Shown: positions 1 through 7,942 of the stretch, piece after piece
How the letters are laid out: every line of letters starts with the position of its first letter
How positions within the stretch are numbered: the first letter of the stretch is position 1
Source of the DNA: CAWJPW01 sp963844845
GTDB lineage: Bacteria; Acidobacteriota; Thermoanaerobaculia; Thermoanaerobaculales; Sulfomarinibacteraceae
Assembly (NCBI GenBank): GCA_963844845.1
Contig: CAWJPW010000009.1
Location: 248,001-312,000 of the forward strand
Direction: 5' to 3'
DNA: 64,000 bases
Notes under the pieces: generated by a model
Databases searched by the model: none
What the model saw: only the letters and a program-made list of their open reading frames with translations
What the model was told of the DNA's origin: nothing
Program-made: the position numbers and the translations under genes

Positions 1-600
1 GTACTTGGTGAAATCCTCCGCCAGACGAGCCCGTGCCGCGGCGCCCAACTCGTCGTAGTACCGGGCGAGGTCGAAGATCGTCTTGAGCGTCTCGCCGAGC
101 AGGTCGTTGAGCCGTGACACGATGACGTCCCGATAGAAGTCCTTGAGCCGCTCGGTGTCGAACAGCCCCTGGGAGCCCACCACGGTGTTGACGAAGAGCT
201 GGGTGTCGGCAATGCGGTAGGCATAGTTGCCGAACGCCCGCAGACGCACCATTCCCAGCTCGGCATCGCGGAAGACGACGGGTTCGCGCGTGCCCCACTT
301 CTGGTCGAGAAACGTCCGCTTGTTCACGAAAACCACCGCCACCCGGAAGGGACTGGTGCCCCCGAACGGCAGCGAAAGGGCCTTGGTCAGCAGAGGAACG
401 TTCTGGGTTACCAGGGTGTGGCGGCCGGGACCGAACACGTCCAGGGCACGGCCGTCGCGGTAGAGCACCGCTTCCTGCGCCTCCTGGACAACCAGCTGCG
501 CTCCCATCTTGATGTCCGCGCTGCCCTCCTGTGGGAAGCGGAACACCATTTCTTCGCCGGTGGGGTCGTAGTGCTCGATGACCTCAACAGTGAGTGCCAT
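1..600 (-). CDS. SPFH-domain protein (YdjI-like), 3' end cut by window edge
   Basis: The 200 visible N-terminal residues begin with ATG at 598-600 and run off the left edge. The protein opens MALTVEVIEH and carries features typical of SPFH/'virion core' YdjI-like proteins: an early beta-strand region with GAQLVVQE and AVLYRDGR, then FGPGRHTL and a later helical part with LKDFYRDVIVSRL. Known family members are cytoplasmic or membrane-associated scaffold proteins of unclear function, usually with a C-terminal zinc ribbon that would lie outside this window. The stop of the upstream coiled-coil gene overlaps this start (TGATG), so the two are co-translated. Fold assignment is by recognition of the motifs; function is not known. 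Confidence 0.75.
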   Translation of the reverse strand, partial: MALTVEVIEHYDPTGEEMVFRFPQEGSADIKMGAQLVVQEAQEAVLYRDGRALDVFGPGRHTLVTQNVPLLTKALSLPFGGTSPFRVAVVFVNKRTFLDQKWGTREPVVFRDAELGMVRLRAFGNYAYRIADTQLFVNTVVGSQGLFDTERLKDFYRDVIVSRLNDLLGETLKTIFDLARYYDELGAAARARLAEDFTKY

Positions 601-1121
601 CAGCGGCCTCCCTTCTGGGTGACATCCTCGAAGATCGTGGCACGGGAATCGAACTCGCGGTCGGCCACCTCGGCCGCCTCGAGGACGCTGCGCAGAGCCG
701 GCTCGGAGGCCGACGAGGGGAGCGTTTCGATGCGCGTGGCGAGCTCGTCGACCCGGTCCATCAACGCAAGGTCGAACTCGTACAACCGATCCAGCTCGGC
801 TTCGTAGACCTTCACCGCGTCGAAGTACCCGGTGTACCCGTAATCCGCGTGCCGGATGCGGTTGGCGAAACGGTCGAGGACCTTGGAGACGCTCGACGCA
901 AGGTCGAGGTTGGCCAGGTTGCCGGCCCTCGACCAGTCGCGAATCTTGCCCTCCAGCGCCTGGCGGGCCCGGTCGACCCGGGAGGCCAGCCAATCGCGCT
1001 CCATCTTGTCCACCTCGCGGCGCATCTCGCGCTCGAGGTAACCTGAGATGCCAGGAACCTTGGCGCCCAGCCGCTCCACGAGGTTGCGGCGGTCCCGCGC
1101 CTTTTCAACGCCGTCACTCAT
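600..1121 (-). CDS. Coiled-coil protein of unknown function, coupled to the SPFH gene
   Basis: 173 residues, almost entirely helical and charged (for example EREMRREVDKMERDW and VYEAELDRLYEFD), with no signal peptide or membrane segment. I do not recognise a named domain. I chose the ATG at 1119-1121 because AGGAGG lies about 7 bases upstream; the ATG just before it (1122-1124) and a longer upstream reading are possible. Its stop overlaps the start of the SPFH gene by one base, which suggests the two products work together, perhaps as a membrane-scaffold pair. The structured non-coding element at 1283-1380 lies in the leader of this gene. Confidence 0.7.
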   Translation of the reverse strand: MSDGVEKARDRRNLVERLGAKVPGISGYLEREMRREVDKMERDWLASRVDRARQALEGKIRDWSRAGNLANLDLASSVSKVLDRFANRIRHADYGYTGYFDAVKVYEAELDRLYEFDLALMDRVDELATRIETLPSSASEPALRSVLEAAEVADREFDSRATIFEDVTQKGGR

Positions 1122-1282
1122 CATTCCACCTCCTGGCCTGTCAACGGGATCGGTCAACGTGTCATCCTAACGTGTCATACGGGCACATCACAACCCGGTT
1201 GCATCCCTCGAAAACCTGGCACGTTGATTGCAATGTCCTGAGTCGTCATGCAAAGCACCGACCTTATCCCCGTTCGTGATTT

Positions 1283-1380
1283 CACGAGGGAGCCCATCGG
1301 GGCTCCGAGGCCCGGTGCTTGCCCAACCTTGCACGGGCGGCCGATCCGCCTCACGCCTAACAACACCTACCAAAACTGCC
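1283..1380 (-). other. Structured non-coding element, copy A
   Basis: About 100 bases that match a second stretch at 2945-3045. Both contain the hairpin GGAGCCCC...GGCTCC (minus strand) and the shared block CCGTRCAAGGTTGG next to a GCGG...CCGC stem. No convincing ORF covers either copy. Both copies lie in the same orientation, flanking a 1.6-kb segment that holds the small membrane protein and htpX. Copy A lies in the leader of the minus-strand coiled-coil gene. It matches no RNA family I know. The rest of the 1125-1532 spacer shows nothing else I can name. Confidence 0.45.
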
Positions 1381-1532
1381 TTTCATAAATCATACCATCG
1401 GAGGCCACTCGAGAGCCCGGGGATCCCGGGTGGCTGCCCGCCTGTGTCCCGGTCCGGGTCACCAGTATCAGCTCGACACGTCTCGGCCAAGTGCCCCCTG
1501 CGGTAGAATCGAACGCGGCCGGGAGGTTCTCG

Positions 1533-1688
1533 ATGACGAGAAAGAACAGGCAGCGCCGGGTGAAGCGGTCGCCCCGCCGTTCACGCGGGCGGTACTCGAC
1601 CGGAGAGCTGTTCCTGGCCGGTCTCGGTGCCCTCATCCTGATTCTGATCGTCGTGCTCGCCGCCTCGGCTCTGGTGGGCGGTCGCTGA
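1533..1688 (+). CDS. Small basic single-pass membrane protein (51 aa)
   Basis: The ATG at 1533 has GGGAGG a few bases upstream (1521-1526). The product has a strongly basic cytoplasmic head (TRKNRQRRVKRSPRRSRGR) followed by one long hydrophobic segment (LFLAGLGALILILIVVLAAS) and a very short tail. That layout is a classic positive-inside single-pass membrane peptide. It lies 69 bases ahead of htpX in the same direction, so it may share a transcript with that membrane protease or be a substrate or modulator; this is inference only. No family is recognised. Confidence 0.6.
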   Translation: MTRKNRQRRVKRSPRRSRGRYSTGELFLAGLGALILILIVVLAASALVGGR

Positions 1689-1757
1689 CTGAAACAACCG
1701 CTCGCTCCCCTGCGCTCAAGATCTGATTACGCCCCGCGAGGCCCTGTGGAGGTCGCC

Positions 1758-2597
1758 ATGGTCAACGCCTTCAAGACCGTCCTGCTGCTCGGCCTGCTCA
1801 CCGCCCTACTGCTATGGGCCGGCGAGGCACTCGGCGGCAGTGCCGGCATGCAGATCGCCCTGGTGCTGGCCGCGGTGATGAACCTAACCGGCTGGTTCTT
1901 CTCAGACACCATCGCTCTCAAGATGCACCGCGCGCAACCCGTAAGCGAGGCAGAGGCGCCCGAGCTATACAGCATCGTCAACGAGCTGGCAGCCTCGGCT
2001 GGCATCCCCATGCCCCGCCTCTACATCATCCCCGAGCAGCAGCCCAACGCCTTCGCCACCGGGCGCGGGCCCAGCCACGCAGCAGTCGCAGTCACCCAGG
2101 GCATTCTCCAGTACATGGACCGCGACGAGCTCAAAGGGGTTCTCGCCCACGAGCTGGCCCACGTCAAGCACCGGGACATCCTCATCTCGTCCGTTGCGGC
2201 CACCTTGGCCGGTGCCATCGTCATGTTGGCACGGATGTTCGGCTTCGCACTCCTGTTCGGCGGTGGCCGCAACAGCCGCGACGGCGGAGGGCTCGGAGCC
2301 CTCGCGTTCTACCTCATGGCGCCCATCGCTGCCCTAATGATCCAGATGGCCGTGTCGCGCTCACGTGAGTTCGCCGCCGACCAGGGCGGAGCCGCCATCG
2401 CAGGCAGTCCCAACGGTCTCGCCTCCGCCCTGCGCAAGCTCGGGACCTACACCAAGCAGATCCCCATGCGCACCGCGAGCCCGACCACGTCACACATGAT
2501 GATTGCCAACCCACTCGGGGGCCGGGGCCTCACGCAGTTCTTCTCCACCCACCCGCCGCTGGAGGAGCGCATCCGCAGGCTCAAGGCCATGCACTAG
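1758..2597 (+). CDS. htpX: Membrane-bound zinc metalloprotease HtpX (M48)
   Basis: A 279-aa M48 protease that degrades misfolded inner-membrane proteins. The zinc motif HELAH is at residues 131-135, with a further glutamate ligand expected in SREFAADQ near residue 210. There are hydrophobic segments at the N-terminus (VLLLGLLTALLLWAGEALG and the following segment) and in the middle (around ILISSVAATLAGAIVML and ALAFYLMAPIAALMI), as in the family. The start at 1758 has GGAGGT four bases upstream, better than the GTG at 1746. The TAG stop lies inside the left terminal repeat of the adjacent MITE-like element, so the element touches the gene end without altering the C-terminus in an obvious way. 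Confidence 0.93.
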   Translation: MVNAFKTVLLLGLLTALLLWAGEALGGSAGMQIALVLAAVMNLTGWFFSDTIALKMHRAQPVSEAEAPELYSIVNELAASAGIPMPRLYIIPEQQPNAFATGRGPSHAAVAVTQGILQYMDRDELKGVLAHELAHVKHRDILISSVAATLAGAIVMLARMFGFALLFGGGRNSRDGGGLGALAFYLMAPIAALMIQMAVSRSREFAADQGGAAIAGSPNGLASALRKLGTYTKQIPMRTASPTTSHMMIANPLGGRGLTQFFSTHPPLEERIRRLKAMH

Positions 2598-2760
2598 TGT
2601 CCTGTTTGGGAAGTCCTATGTGCTAGTCGCGCAGCCAGCGTGGTTCCTGGCAAGGCGCGACGACGAAGTCGTGGCAACGCTACTTCGAGGAGGAGCAACG
2701 CAGCCAGGGGCCGTGATGACAAGCGAATAGTCCATTGGGATTTTCCAACCAGGACACTAG
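2594..2760. mobile_element. MITE-like element with CTAG-ended inverted repeats
   Basis: A 167-bp stretch bounded by CTAGTGTCCTGTTTGGGAA on the left and its near-perfect reverse complement on the right (TTTTCCAACCAGGACACTAG). The ends carry CTAG, compatible with TA or CTAG target-site preference. The interior has no ORF and contains a palindromic part (CGACGACGAAGTCGTGG). No transposase is present in the window, so it would be a non-autonomous miniature element. The element begins inside the htpX stop codon region. Confidence 0.65.
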
Positions 2761-2944
2761 CCCTGGGCTCTCGCTGCGAGCCGAGGAGAGGCAGAGGGTC
2801 ACCACCTCGTACGGCGCGCCCTTTCAGGGCACACCCTCTGAACGTGTAAACCACCTCGAGGCTGACTCCGTATACACAGTAGAGAACGCTGGCAGATACA
2901 CGGAGGTATCACCCGTGTTGTACGAACCCTCGCACCCGGAGGCC

Positions 2945-3045
2945 TCGTCGCGAGGGAGCCGGAGGGGCTCCGCAAGAGCTCCTGATCCACCAACCTTGTA
3001 CGGGCGGCTCGACCGCTCCCAGCCACAAACCGACTACCACAACGT
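2945..3045 (-). other. Structured non-coding element, copy B
   Basis: Second copy of the element at 1283-1380, same orientation. It shares the GGGAGCC...GGGGCTCCG hairpin, the CCAACCTTG-ACGGGCGGC block and a downstream CTACCA-AAC string (plus-strand reading). It lies in the 716-base gap between htpX and queA. The rest of that gap holds the MITE-like element and, at 3076-3099, a 9-bp hairpin (GTGCCGGAC paired with GTCCGGCAC) with no T-run. No gene is supported there. Confidence 0.4.
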
Positions 3046-3313
3046 CTCACCTTGACATCCCACCTCAACCACGCCGTGCCGGACACCGGGGTCCGGCACC
3101 GGCACCCACCTACAGCTCACCGAGATCCCAGCGCGGCCCCCTGTAGCTGATCGACGGTAGCGGACACGACGCACCTCCGAACGAACTCCGCAGACAGGCG
3201 GCTGCGCCCCCTCACGACGGGGCGGCGCCGCCGGGATTCTCCGAACATGCCACCGGGTCGCCAACCACCGAACCGCGATCCGGAGCACCTCGTCACACGC
3301 CGCGTGCGCAGGC

Positions 3314-4357
3314 TCACTGGATGAACATCGCATCCCCGTAGGAGTAGAACCGGTAGCCCTCGGCGACGGCCTCGAGGTACGCGGTGAGCACCCGCTCCTG
3401 ACCGGCGAGAGCGCTCACCAGCATGAGAAGAGTCGAGCGCGGCAGGTGGAAGTTGGTGAGCAACGCGCCCACACCCCGGAAGAGATAGCCGGGAGTAATG
3501 AAGAGGTCGGTCTCCGCCCAGCCCGGGCGCAGCCGGCCGTCCCCCGCGGCCAACCCACCCTCCAGCGCCCGTACCGAGGTCGTACCCACGCAGACGATGC
3601 GGCGCCTCCTTTGAAGTGCGACGTTGACTGCGGCGGCCGCAGCCTCGCTCACGAAGTAGCGTTCGCCGTGCATTGGATGCCGGGCAGGGTCCTCCACCGC
3701 CACCGGCCGAAAGGTCCCGAGCCCCACGTGCAGGGTGAGCGCGGCAATCTCCACGCCCCGGCGATCCGCGTCCTCCAGCATCTCCGGTGTGAAGTGCAGC
3801 CCGGCGGTAGGCGCGGCCACGGCACCGGGCTCGCGCGCGTAGATCGTCTGGTAGGCCACACGGTCGGCTGCCGTGGCGCCATTGGGACGCTCGATATACG
3901 GCGGGAGTGGCGGCTCGCCCAATCCCTCGAGTCGCGGAAGATCGAGGGGGGGTTCAAACCGCAACCGCCACTCCCCGCCCCCAAACCGCTCCAGCGGGCG
4001 GACGACGCCGCCGTCCTGGAGGCTCAGCGGCTCGTCGACACGAGCCCGCGCCGAGGGGCGCAGCAGGCCCTGCCAGCACGTCTCGTCGAGGGGCCGCAGC
4101 AGTAGCAGCTCGAAGCGACGGCCGCTCGTCCGCCGCGCGTAAAGGCGCGCCGGAATCACCCGGGTGTCGTTGAGCAGCAGGAGGTCGCCGGACCGCAGCA
4201 GGTCGGGCAGCTCCCGCACGACGCTGTGCATCGTCGTCCCGCTGCGCCGGTCGAGCACCAGCATCCGGGCCCTCCCTCGTTCCACCGGGTGCTGAGCGAT
4301 ACGCCCGGGCGGGAGGTCGTAGTCGAAGTCGCTCGTCCGCACCGGCGCATGGTACAT
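3314..4357 (-). CDS. queA: S-adenosylmethionine:tRNA ribosyltransferase-isomerase QueA
   Basis: 347 residues from the ATG at 4355-4357, matching the usual length. QueA transfers the ribosyl part of S-adenosylmethionine to preQ1-modified tRNA to make epoxyqueuosine at the wobble base. Family signatures are clear: the N-terminal FDYDLPPGRIAQHP, LLLNDTRVIPARL, the central PTAGLHFTPEML, LHVGLGTFRPV and the C-terminal TNFHLPRSTLLMLVSA. An upstream in-frame ATG at 4408 would add 17 residues with no family similarity. No tgt or other queuosine gene is adjacent here. Confidence 0.96.
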   Translation of the reverse strand: MYHAPVRTSDFDYDLPPGRIAQHPVERGRARMLVLDRRSGTTMHSVVRELPDLLRSGDLLLLNDTRVIPARLYARRTSGRRFELLLLRPLDETCWQGLLRPSARARVDEPLSLQDGGVVRPLERFGGGEWRLRFEPPLDLPRLEGLGEPPLPPYIERPNGATAADRVAYQTIYAREPGAVAAPTAGLHFTPEMLEDADRRGVEIAALTLHVGLGTFRPVAVEDPARHPMHGERYFVSEAAAAAVNVALQRRRRIVCVGTTSVRALEGGLAAGDGRLRPGWAETDLFITPGYLFRGVGALLTNFHLPRSTLLMLVSALAGQERVLTAYLEAVAEGYRFYSYGDAMFIQ

Positions 4358-4415
4358 CGCCCGCCCGCCCGAACCCGTCGCCTGCGGCGACGGAAGACGG
4401 CGCTCCAACCATTAC

Positions 4416-4502
4416 CTGTCATCCTGAGCAAGCGGAGGCCCGAAGGGCCAAAGCGCGTCGAAGGACCCCCTGGCCGAAGCCGGCACAAGCCTGCAGCCAG
4501 GG
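4416..4502 (+). repeat. Dispersed repeat family 3 (TGTCATCCTGAGC type)
   Basis: Starts CCTGTCATCCTGAGC and continues with a GC hairpin (GGCCCGAAGGGCC) and GTCGAAGGA, ending in a second hairpin-like stretch around GCCTGCAGCC. Very similar units are at 23446-23616 and 61718-61806. This type of intergenic sequence is, to my knowledge, common in several environmental phyla including Acidobacteria. Confidence 0.7.
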
Positions 4503-4528
4503 CCGGGGTCCCCCCGGGGCACGCCACC

Positions 4529-4756
4529 GCCCCAAAGCACAGCTCCTCCGGCGGGCGTGCCGTCCTTGACGTCTTCCCTCGAGCGCGCTCTCCCTTGCGG
4601 CGCGTTGGCGGGAAACGTCAAGGGTGGCAACCCGCGGGGGTGGGTGGGGGGAGTGGCGGGAGGGGGCCGCGGGTATGGGTGGGAGGGGGGTGGAGCAACC
4701 ACGGCCCTTGGCGTCCGGAGCAGTCGCCCCAAACAACCACGCAGGCGACTCGGCGC
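4529..4756 (+). repeat. Dispersed structured repeat family 1, copy a
   Basis: Begins near CTCCTCCGGCGGGCGTGCCGT, followed by a hairpin whose arms are CTTGACGT...TTCCC and GGGAAACGTCAAG, then a G-rich block and the conserved tail CACGGCCCTTGGCG...GGCGACTCGGCGC. Six more copies occur in the window. Copies differ in stem sequence but keep pairing (see findings). It sits in the 800-base gap between queA and hslO with families 2 and 3. The rest of the gap, 4935-5160, shows no gene. Confidence 0.8.
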
Positions 4757-4934
4757 GCCCGCGAGTCTGCCCGAGCTTCGCCGCGAGACCGCGGAGCCGC
4801 CTGTCAGGGTGGCGATTCGACCAAGGCGCTGCCGAGACGTAGCAGCGCTACGTCGCAGGCGGCGCCGCCGGGCGAAGCGCCGCCCTGGCTGCTGGATCCG
4901 CGGTCGTAGCAGATGATCGGGCAGACTCGCGGGC
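4757..4934 (+). repeat. Long-hairpin repeat family 2, copy 1
   Basis: Perfect 18-bp terminal inverted repeats, GCCCGCGAGTCTGCCCGA and its complement. Inside are a second stem (ACCGCGGA with TCCGCGGT), a third (GGCGC-GCC with GGCGGCGCC) and a tip hairpin around GTAGCAGCGCTAC. It follows copy a of family 1 directly. Unlike the three other copies it does not abut a gene end. Confidence 0.8.
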
Positions 4935-5160
4935 GTCAAGGGCGCGAAGGGGGCCCTGTTGCCGTCTGGCGTCTTCTGCCGTTGCCCCCTTCGCGAACGC
5001 GCCGACGGGCGGCGGCACCGCCGCCGCCCGGGAGCCGGTCTCCGCAGCACCCCACGACCCTCGCGAAGCACCCCTGGCGGGGCGCGGATGACTTCATCCG
5101 ACGAGGCCCCCTGGAATCCAATGGTCACCTCGTGCAATCTAGGCTCCGGGAGGCTGACTC

Positions 5161-6075
5161 ATGACAGATGTGCTCATCCGAGCGCTGGCCGCGGGCGGCT
5201 GCATCCGCGCGGTCGCTGCCACCACCACCGTGACGACGGAGAGGCTGCGCGAGATCCACGATCCCTCCCCCACCGTCACCGCCGCCCTCGGGCGAACCGC
5301 TACCGCGGCGCTCCTGCTCGCCGCCTCCCTCGAGAAGATCACCGCCCGTGAGCCGCTCCTCACCCTCGAGATCGATGGTGGCGGCCCCGCAGGCCGCTTC
5401 CTCGCCACCGCCTCCCCCGCCGGTTGGGTGCGGGCGATGGTCGCCGAGCCCCGTGCCAGCGCCGTCCCCCATGCCGACGGCAAGCTCGATGTGGCCGGGG
5501 TGGTGGGCCGCACCGGGCACTTCGCCGTCACCCGTGACCCGGGCACCGGTGAGCCCTACCGCGGCGTGGTCAACCTCGTCTCGGGGGAGATCGCCAAGGA
5601 CCTCGCCCACTATCTGGACGAGTCCGAGCAGACACCGAGCGCCGCGGCGCTGGGCGTCTTCGTGGTTCCTGCGGGCCACGTCACCCACGCCGGCGGCTAC
5701 CTCATCCAGGTGCTCCCCGGCGTAAGTGACAAGGAGGCCGAGGCCCTAGCCGACCGGGTACGCGGGCTGGGTCAGGTCACCGACCGCCAGCGCGAGGGCG
5801 AGGGCCCGGGCTCGTGGCTCCAGCGCCTCTTCCCCGGCGGCTTCGAGGTGATTGACGAGCTCCCGGTGCGCTTCTGCTGTGGCTGCTCCAACGACCGCGT
5901 GGAGCGCGCCCTCAAGCTGCTGGGCGCCGGCGAGCTCCGCGACCTCGTGGTCGAGAGCCTGGCCCGGCCGGTGACCCTCACCTGCGAGTTTTGCAAGCAC
6001 GTCTACCCGGTCGCCCGGGACGAGCTCGCTCGCCTGCAGCTGGAGGTGGAGGAGGACACCGGCGCGGCCTCTTAG
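5161..6075 (+). CDS. hslO: Redox-regulated chaperone Hsp33
   Basis: 304 residues. Hsp33 is a cytoplasmic holdase that is off when its zinc-bound cysteines are reduced and on when they are oxidised. The zinc motif is intact: C240-x-C242 and C275-x-x-C278, spaced as in the family. The N-terminal domain begins with ALAAGGCIRAVAATTT and contains GGPAGRFLA. The start ATG at 5161 has GGGAGG about 10 bases upstream. The gene converges with yraN, leaving a single base between the two stops, so antisense overlap of their 3' ends is likely. Confidence 0.95.
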   Translation: MTDVLIRALAAGGCIRAVAATTTVTTERLREIHDPSPTVTAALGRTATAALLLAASLEKITAREPLLTLEIDGGGPAGRFLATASPAGWVRAMVAEPRASAVPHADGKLDVAGVVGRTGHFAVTRDPGTGEPYRGVVNLVSGEIAKDLAHYLDESEQTPSAAALGVFVVPAGHVTHAGGYLIQVLPGVSDKEAEALADRVRGLGQVTDRQREGEGPGSWLQRLFPGGFEVIDELPVRFCCGCSNDRVERALKLLGAGELRDLVVESLARPVTLTCEFCKHVYPVARDELARLQLEVEEDTGAAS

Positions 6076-6076
6076 G

Positions 6077-6472
6077 TCACCACAGCTGGGTTCGCCCGCG
6101 ATCTGGTCGAAAGGCGTTGGCGACGTGCCGCATCCGCCACGGCACGAGACCACCAACGCGTTCCACCGCCACCACGTCGAAGCGGCACGGCCGCTCCCAC
6201 AGCCCGTGGCGGCTCAGGTAGATGGTCGCGACCCGCACCAGCTGGTTCCTCTTGCGTTCGTCCACAGCACCCAACGCCCCGCCGAAGCCCCTGCCGCTGC
6301 GGGTCTTGACCTCCACGAACACGACCTCGCCTCGGCGTTCCATGACCAGGTCGAGCTCACCGGCAGGACAGCTCCAGTTGCGGTGACGCAGCCGGTATCC
6401 CTTGAGAACGAGGAGGACGAGGGCGGCCAGCTCACCCCTGCGACCGGTCCTCAGGTGTCGGGCACTCACCAC
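6077..6472 (-). CDS. UPF0102 / YraN family endonuclease-like protein
   Basis: 131 residues with the YraN pattern: an N-terminal helix (LRTGRRGELAALVLL), then the PD-(D/E)XK-like core GELDLVMERRGEVVFVEVKTR, where GELD and EVK supply the acidic and lysine residues of the nuclease fold. The C-terminal RFDVVAVE strand also fits. The fold is related to Holliday-junction resolvases, but no activity is firmly established for the family. It is the first of three same-strand genes with short spacings and may share a transcript with the flavodoxin-fold pair upstream. Confidence 0.88.
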   Translation of the reverse strand: MVSARHLRTGRRGELAALVLLVLKGYRLRHRNWSCPAGELDLVMERRGEVVFVEVKTRSGRGFGGALGAVDERKRNQLVRVATIYLSRHGLWERPCRFDVVAVERVGGLVPWRMRHVANAFRPDRGRTQLW

Positions 6473-6478
6473 GGTCGG

Positions 6479-7150
6479 TCACTCGTAGGGGCGCGCGTCA
6501 AGCCGCCGGCGAACGCCGAACGTGCGGGCATGCCGACGCATTGACACGCCAGACACCACACGATAGATCCACGGCGGCACCAGCGGTCTGGCCATGAGCC
6601 GCACCGCCTCGGAAGGGATCGACTCGCCCGCGGCGAGAGCGCCGGCAGCCAGCGTCAGCGCGCGCCGCAGGTGCATGGCGCGCCGGCCGAGGCGCTCGAG
6701 AGCTCGGCCGCCGATGGCCTCACCTCCCCCCAGGGCCAGTGCCCCCCGCCACTCGAGCCCCGACTCGATCGCGAACAACCGGGCGATGGCGATGGCGGTC
6801 TGGTTGTGGATCACCTCAGGAAAACCACAGTTCACGACGAGCGCGAGCCCGGGCCGACGCCCATTCCACGGGCGTTCCGCCGACAGCCGCTCGAGGGCTC
6901 GGGTCACCGACCCCGGGAGGCTGTCGACGTAGAGCGGCGCCGCCAGGACGATCAGGTCGGCCCCTGCCAGCAGCTCACAAAGCCCGGTCCAGCGCTCTTC
7001 GTCGCCGAGTGCTCGGAGCAGGAACCGGCGCTCGCAGGCGGCTCCCTGCCGGGCAAGCTCGGCGGTAAGCGCGTCGGCGAGGGCCGCGGAGGTGCTGCGG
7101 GCGCCGCGCGGGCTGCCGATCAGGGCCACCGCTCGCAGGGCCCCGCTCAC
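6479..7150 (-). CDS. Flavodoxin-fold NAD(P)H-dependent reductase-like protein
   Basis: 223 residues starting at a GTG that overlaps the upstream gene by four bases (GTGA). It has a flavodoxin-like FMN-binding fold: an N-terminal strand and phosphate loop (VALIGSPRGARSTS), then ADLIVLAAPLYVDSLPGSVTRALERL, the typical FMN-contacting segment. The C-terminal part (LAGGALAAG... onward) is less conserved. Likely a small electron-transfer or quinone/flavin reductase; the substrate cannot be told. Confidence 0.78.
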   Translation of the reverse strand: MSGALRAVALIGSPRGARSTSAALADALTAELARQGAACERRFLLRALGDEERWTGLCELLAGADLIVLAAPLYVDSLPGSVTRALERLSAERPWNGRRPGLALVVNCGFPEVIHNQTAIAIARLFAIESGLEWRGALALGGGEAIGGRALERLGRRAMHLRRALTLAAGALAAGESIPSEAVRLMARPLVPPWIYRVVSGVSMRRHARTFGVRRRLDARPYE

Positions 7151-7716
7151 GACGTCCCCGCCGCCGCGACCAGCGAGCGCACCTTGCGCAGCGTGACCGC
7201 GGGCTCGTCCCCCGCCACGACGACCTCGGCCGCCTGCGCCGGAGCGTGAAGGTTGCGGGCGTTACGCCCCACCAGGGTGGCGAACACCGCGGCACCCTCG
7301 TCGAGGCGATGCGCCAAACCGAGGCCGAGCAGCGCCGGGTAACTGGAGTAGCGGGGGCGGTGCACCGAGAGGTCTTCGGCGGTGGTGAAGAGCGGCGAGA
7401 CGATGCAGATGGAGCGGTCGAGCGCCTGCTTGAGGCGCCACCCGTACCCGCCGAAAGTGACGCGAGTGAGGAACACCGCGGCATCGGCGGCGACCAGTGC
7501 CGCGCTCACCTCTCGCGCATCGTCCTCGTGCAGGCATTCGCCCGGGCGCTGGACCCAGCAGCCGAAGCAGCCGTTGCAGGGGGCGATGTCCAGCTCGGCG
7601 AGGCGCAGGCGAGTGAGGTCCGACCCGCCGCCGTTCAGCTCGGTGGCGAGAAGATCACCGAGAGCCTCGAGCTCATGGTCATCCGGCTCACCGCCGTCCA
7701 GGATCAGCCACCGCAT
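7147..7716 (-). CDS. Flavodoxin-family protein with cysteine cluster
   Basis: 189 residues from the ATG at 7714-7716 (MRWLILDGGE). It matches NADPH-dependent FMN reductase/iron-sulfur flavoprotein relatives by CNGCFGCW, followed by GECLHEDDA, the cysteine-rich segment that in some relatives binds an Fe-S cluster, and by AADAAVFLTRVTFGGYGW. The longer ORF upstream reads through low-complexity proline-rich codons and is not part of the protein. It pairs with the overlapping downstream flavodoxin-fold gene, suggesting a two-component redox unit. Confidence 0.82.
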   Translation of the reverse strand: MRWLILDGGEPDDHELEALGDLLATELNGGGSDLTRLRLAELDIAPCNGCFGCWVQRPGECLHEDDAREVSAALVAADAAVFLTRVTFGGYGWRLKQALDRSICIVSPLFTTAEDLSVHRPRYSSYPALLGLGLAHRLDEGAAVFATLVGRNARNLHAPAQAAEVVVAGDEPAVTLRKVRSLVAAAGTS

Positions 7717-7787
7717 GCCATCAGTATGCGCGAGCCGGCAGCCTCCGCCAAGGAGCGCCACGAGACCGGGGAGAGCATTCGAGGACC

Positions 7788-7888
7788 CGGGGGCCGGGGC
7801 CGCATCCGGGACGGGGGCCGCGTCCGGGACCGGGACGGGGACCGTGGTCCGAGGCCGGGTCCGGGGCGGAGGCCGGGCCACGAGCGGC
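7788..7888. repeat. GC hexamer-type low-complexity tract
   Basis: A run of imperfect CCGGGR/GGGACC units between the flavodoxin pair and sdhB. Similar tracts occur near 23640, 29970, 35795, 38990, 59015 and 60826, always between genes or at a gene end. No coding function. Confidence 0.6.
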
Positions 7889-7942
7889 ACCGCAACCAGA
7901 ACCGCGTCTCCTCGAGACGCCGACCCCTTGTGAAATGTCAGA

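Noticed and set aside
1283..1380. tRNA or known riboswitch in the non-coding element
   Set aside because: No cloverleaf with T-arm signature and no match to GEMM, SAM or cobalamin consensus features by eye.
3034..3333. 99-residue ORF next to queA
   Set aside because: Overlaps the queA end, arginine-rich, no ribosome site or motif.
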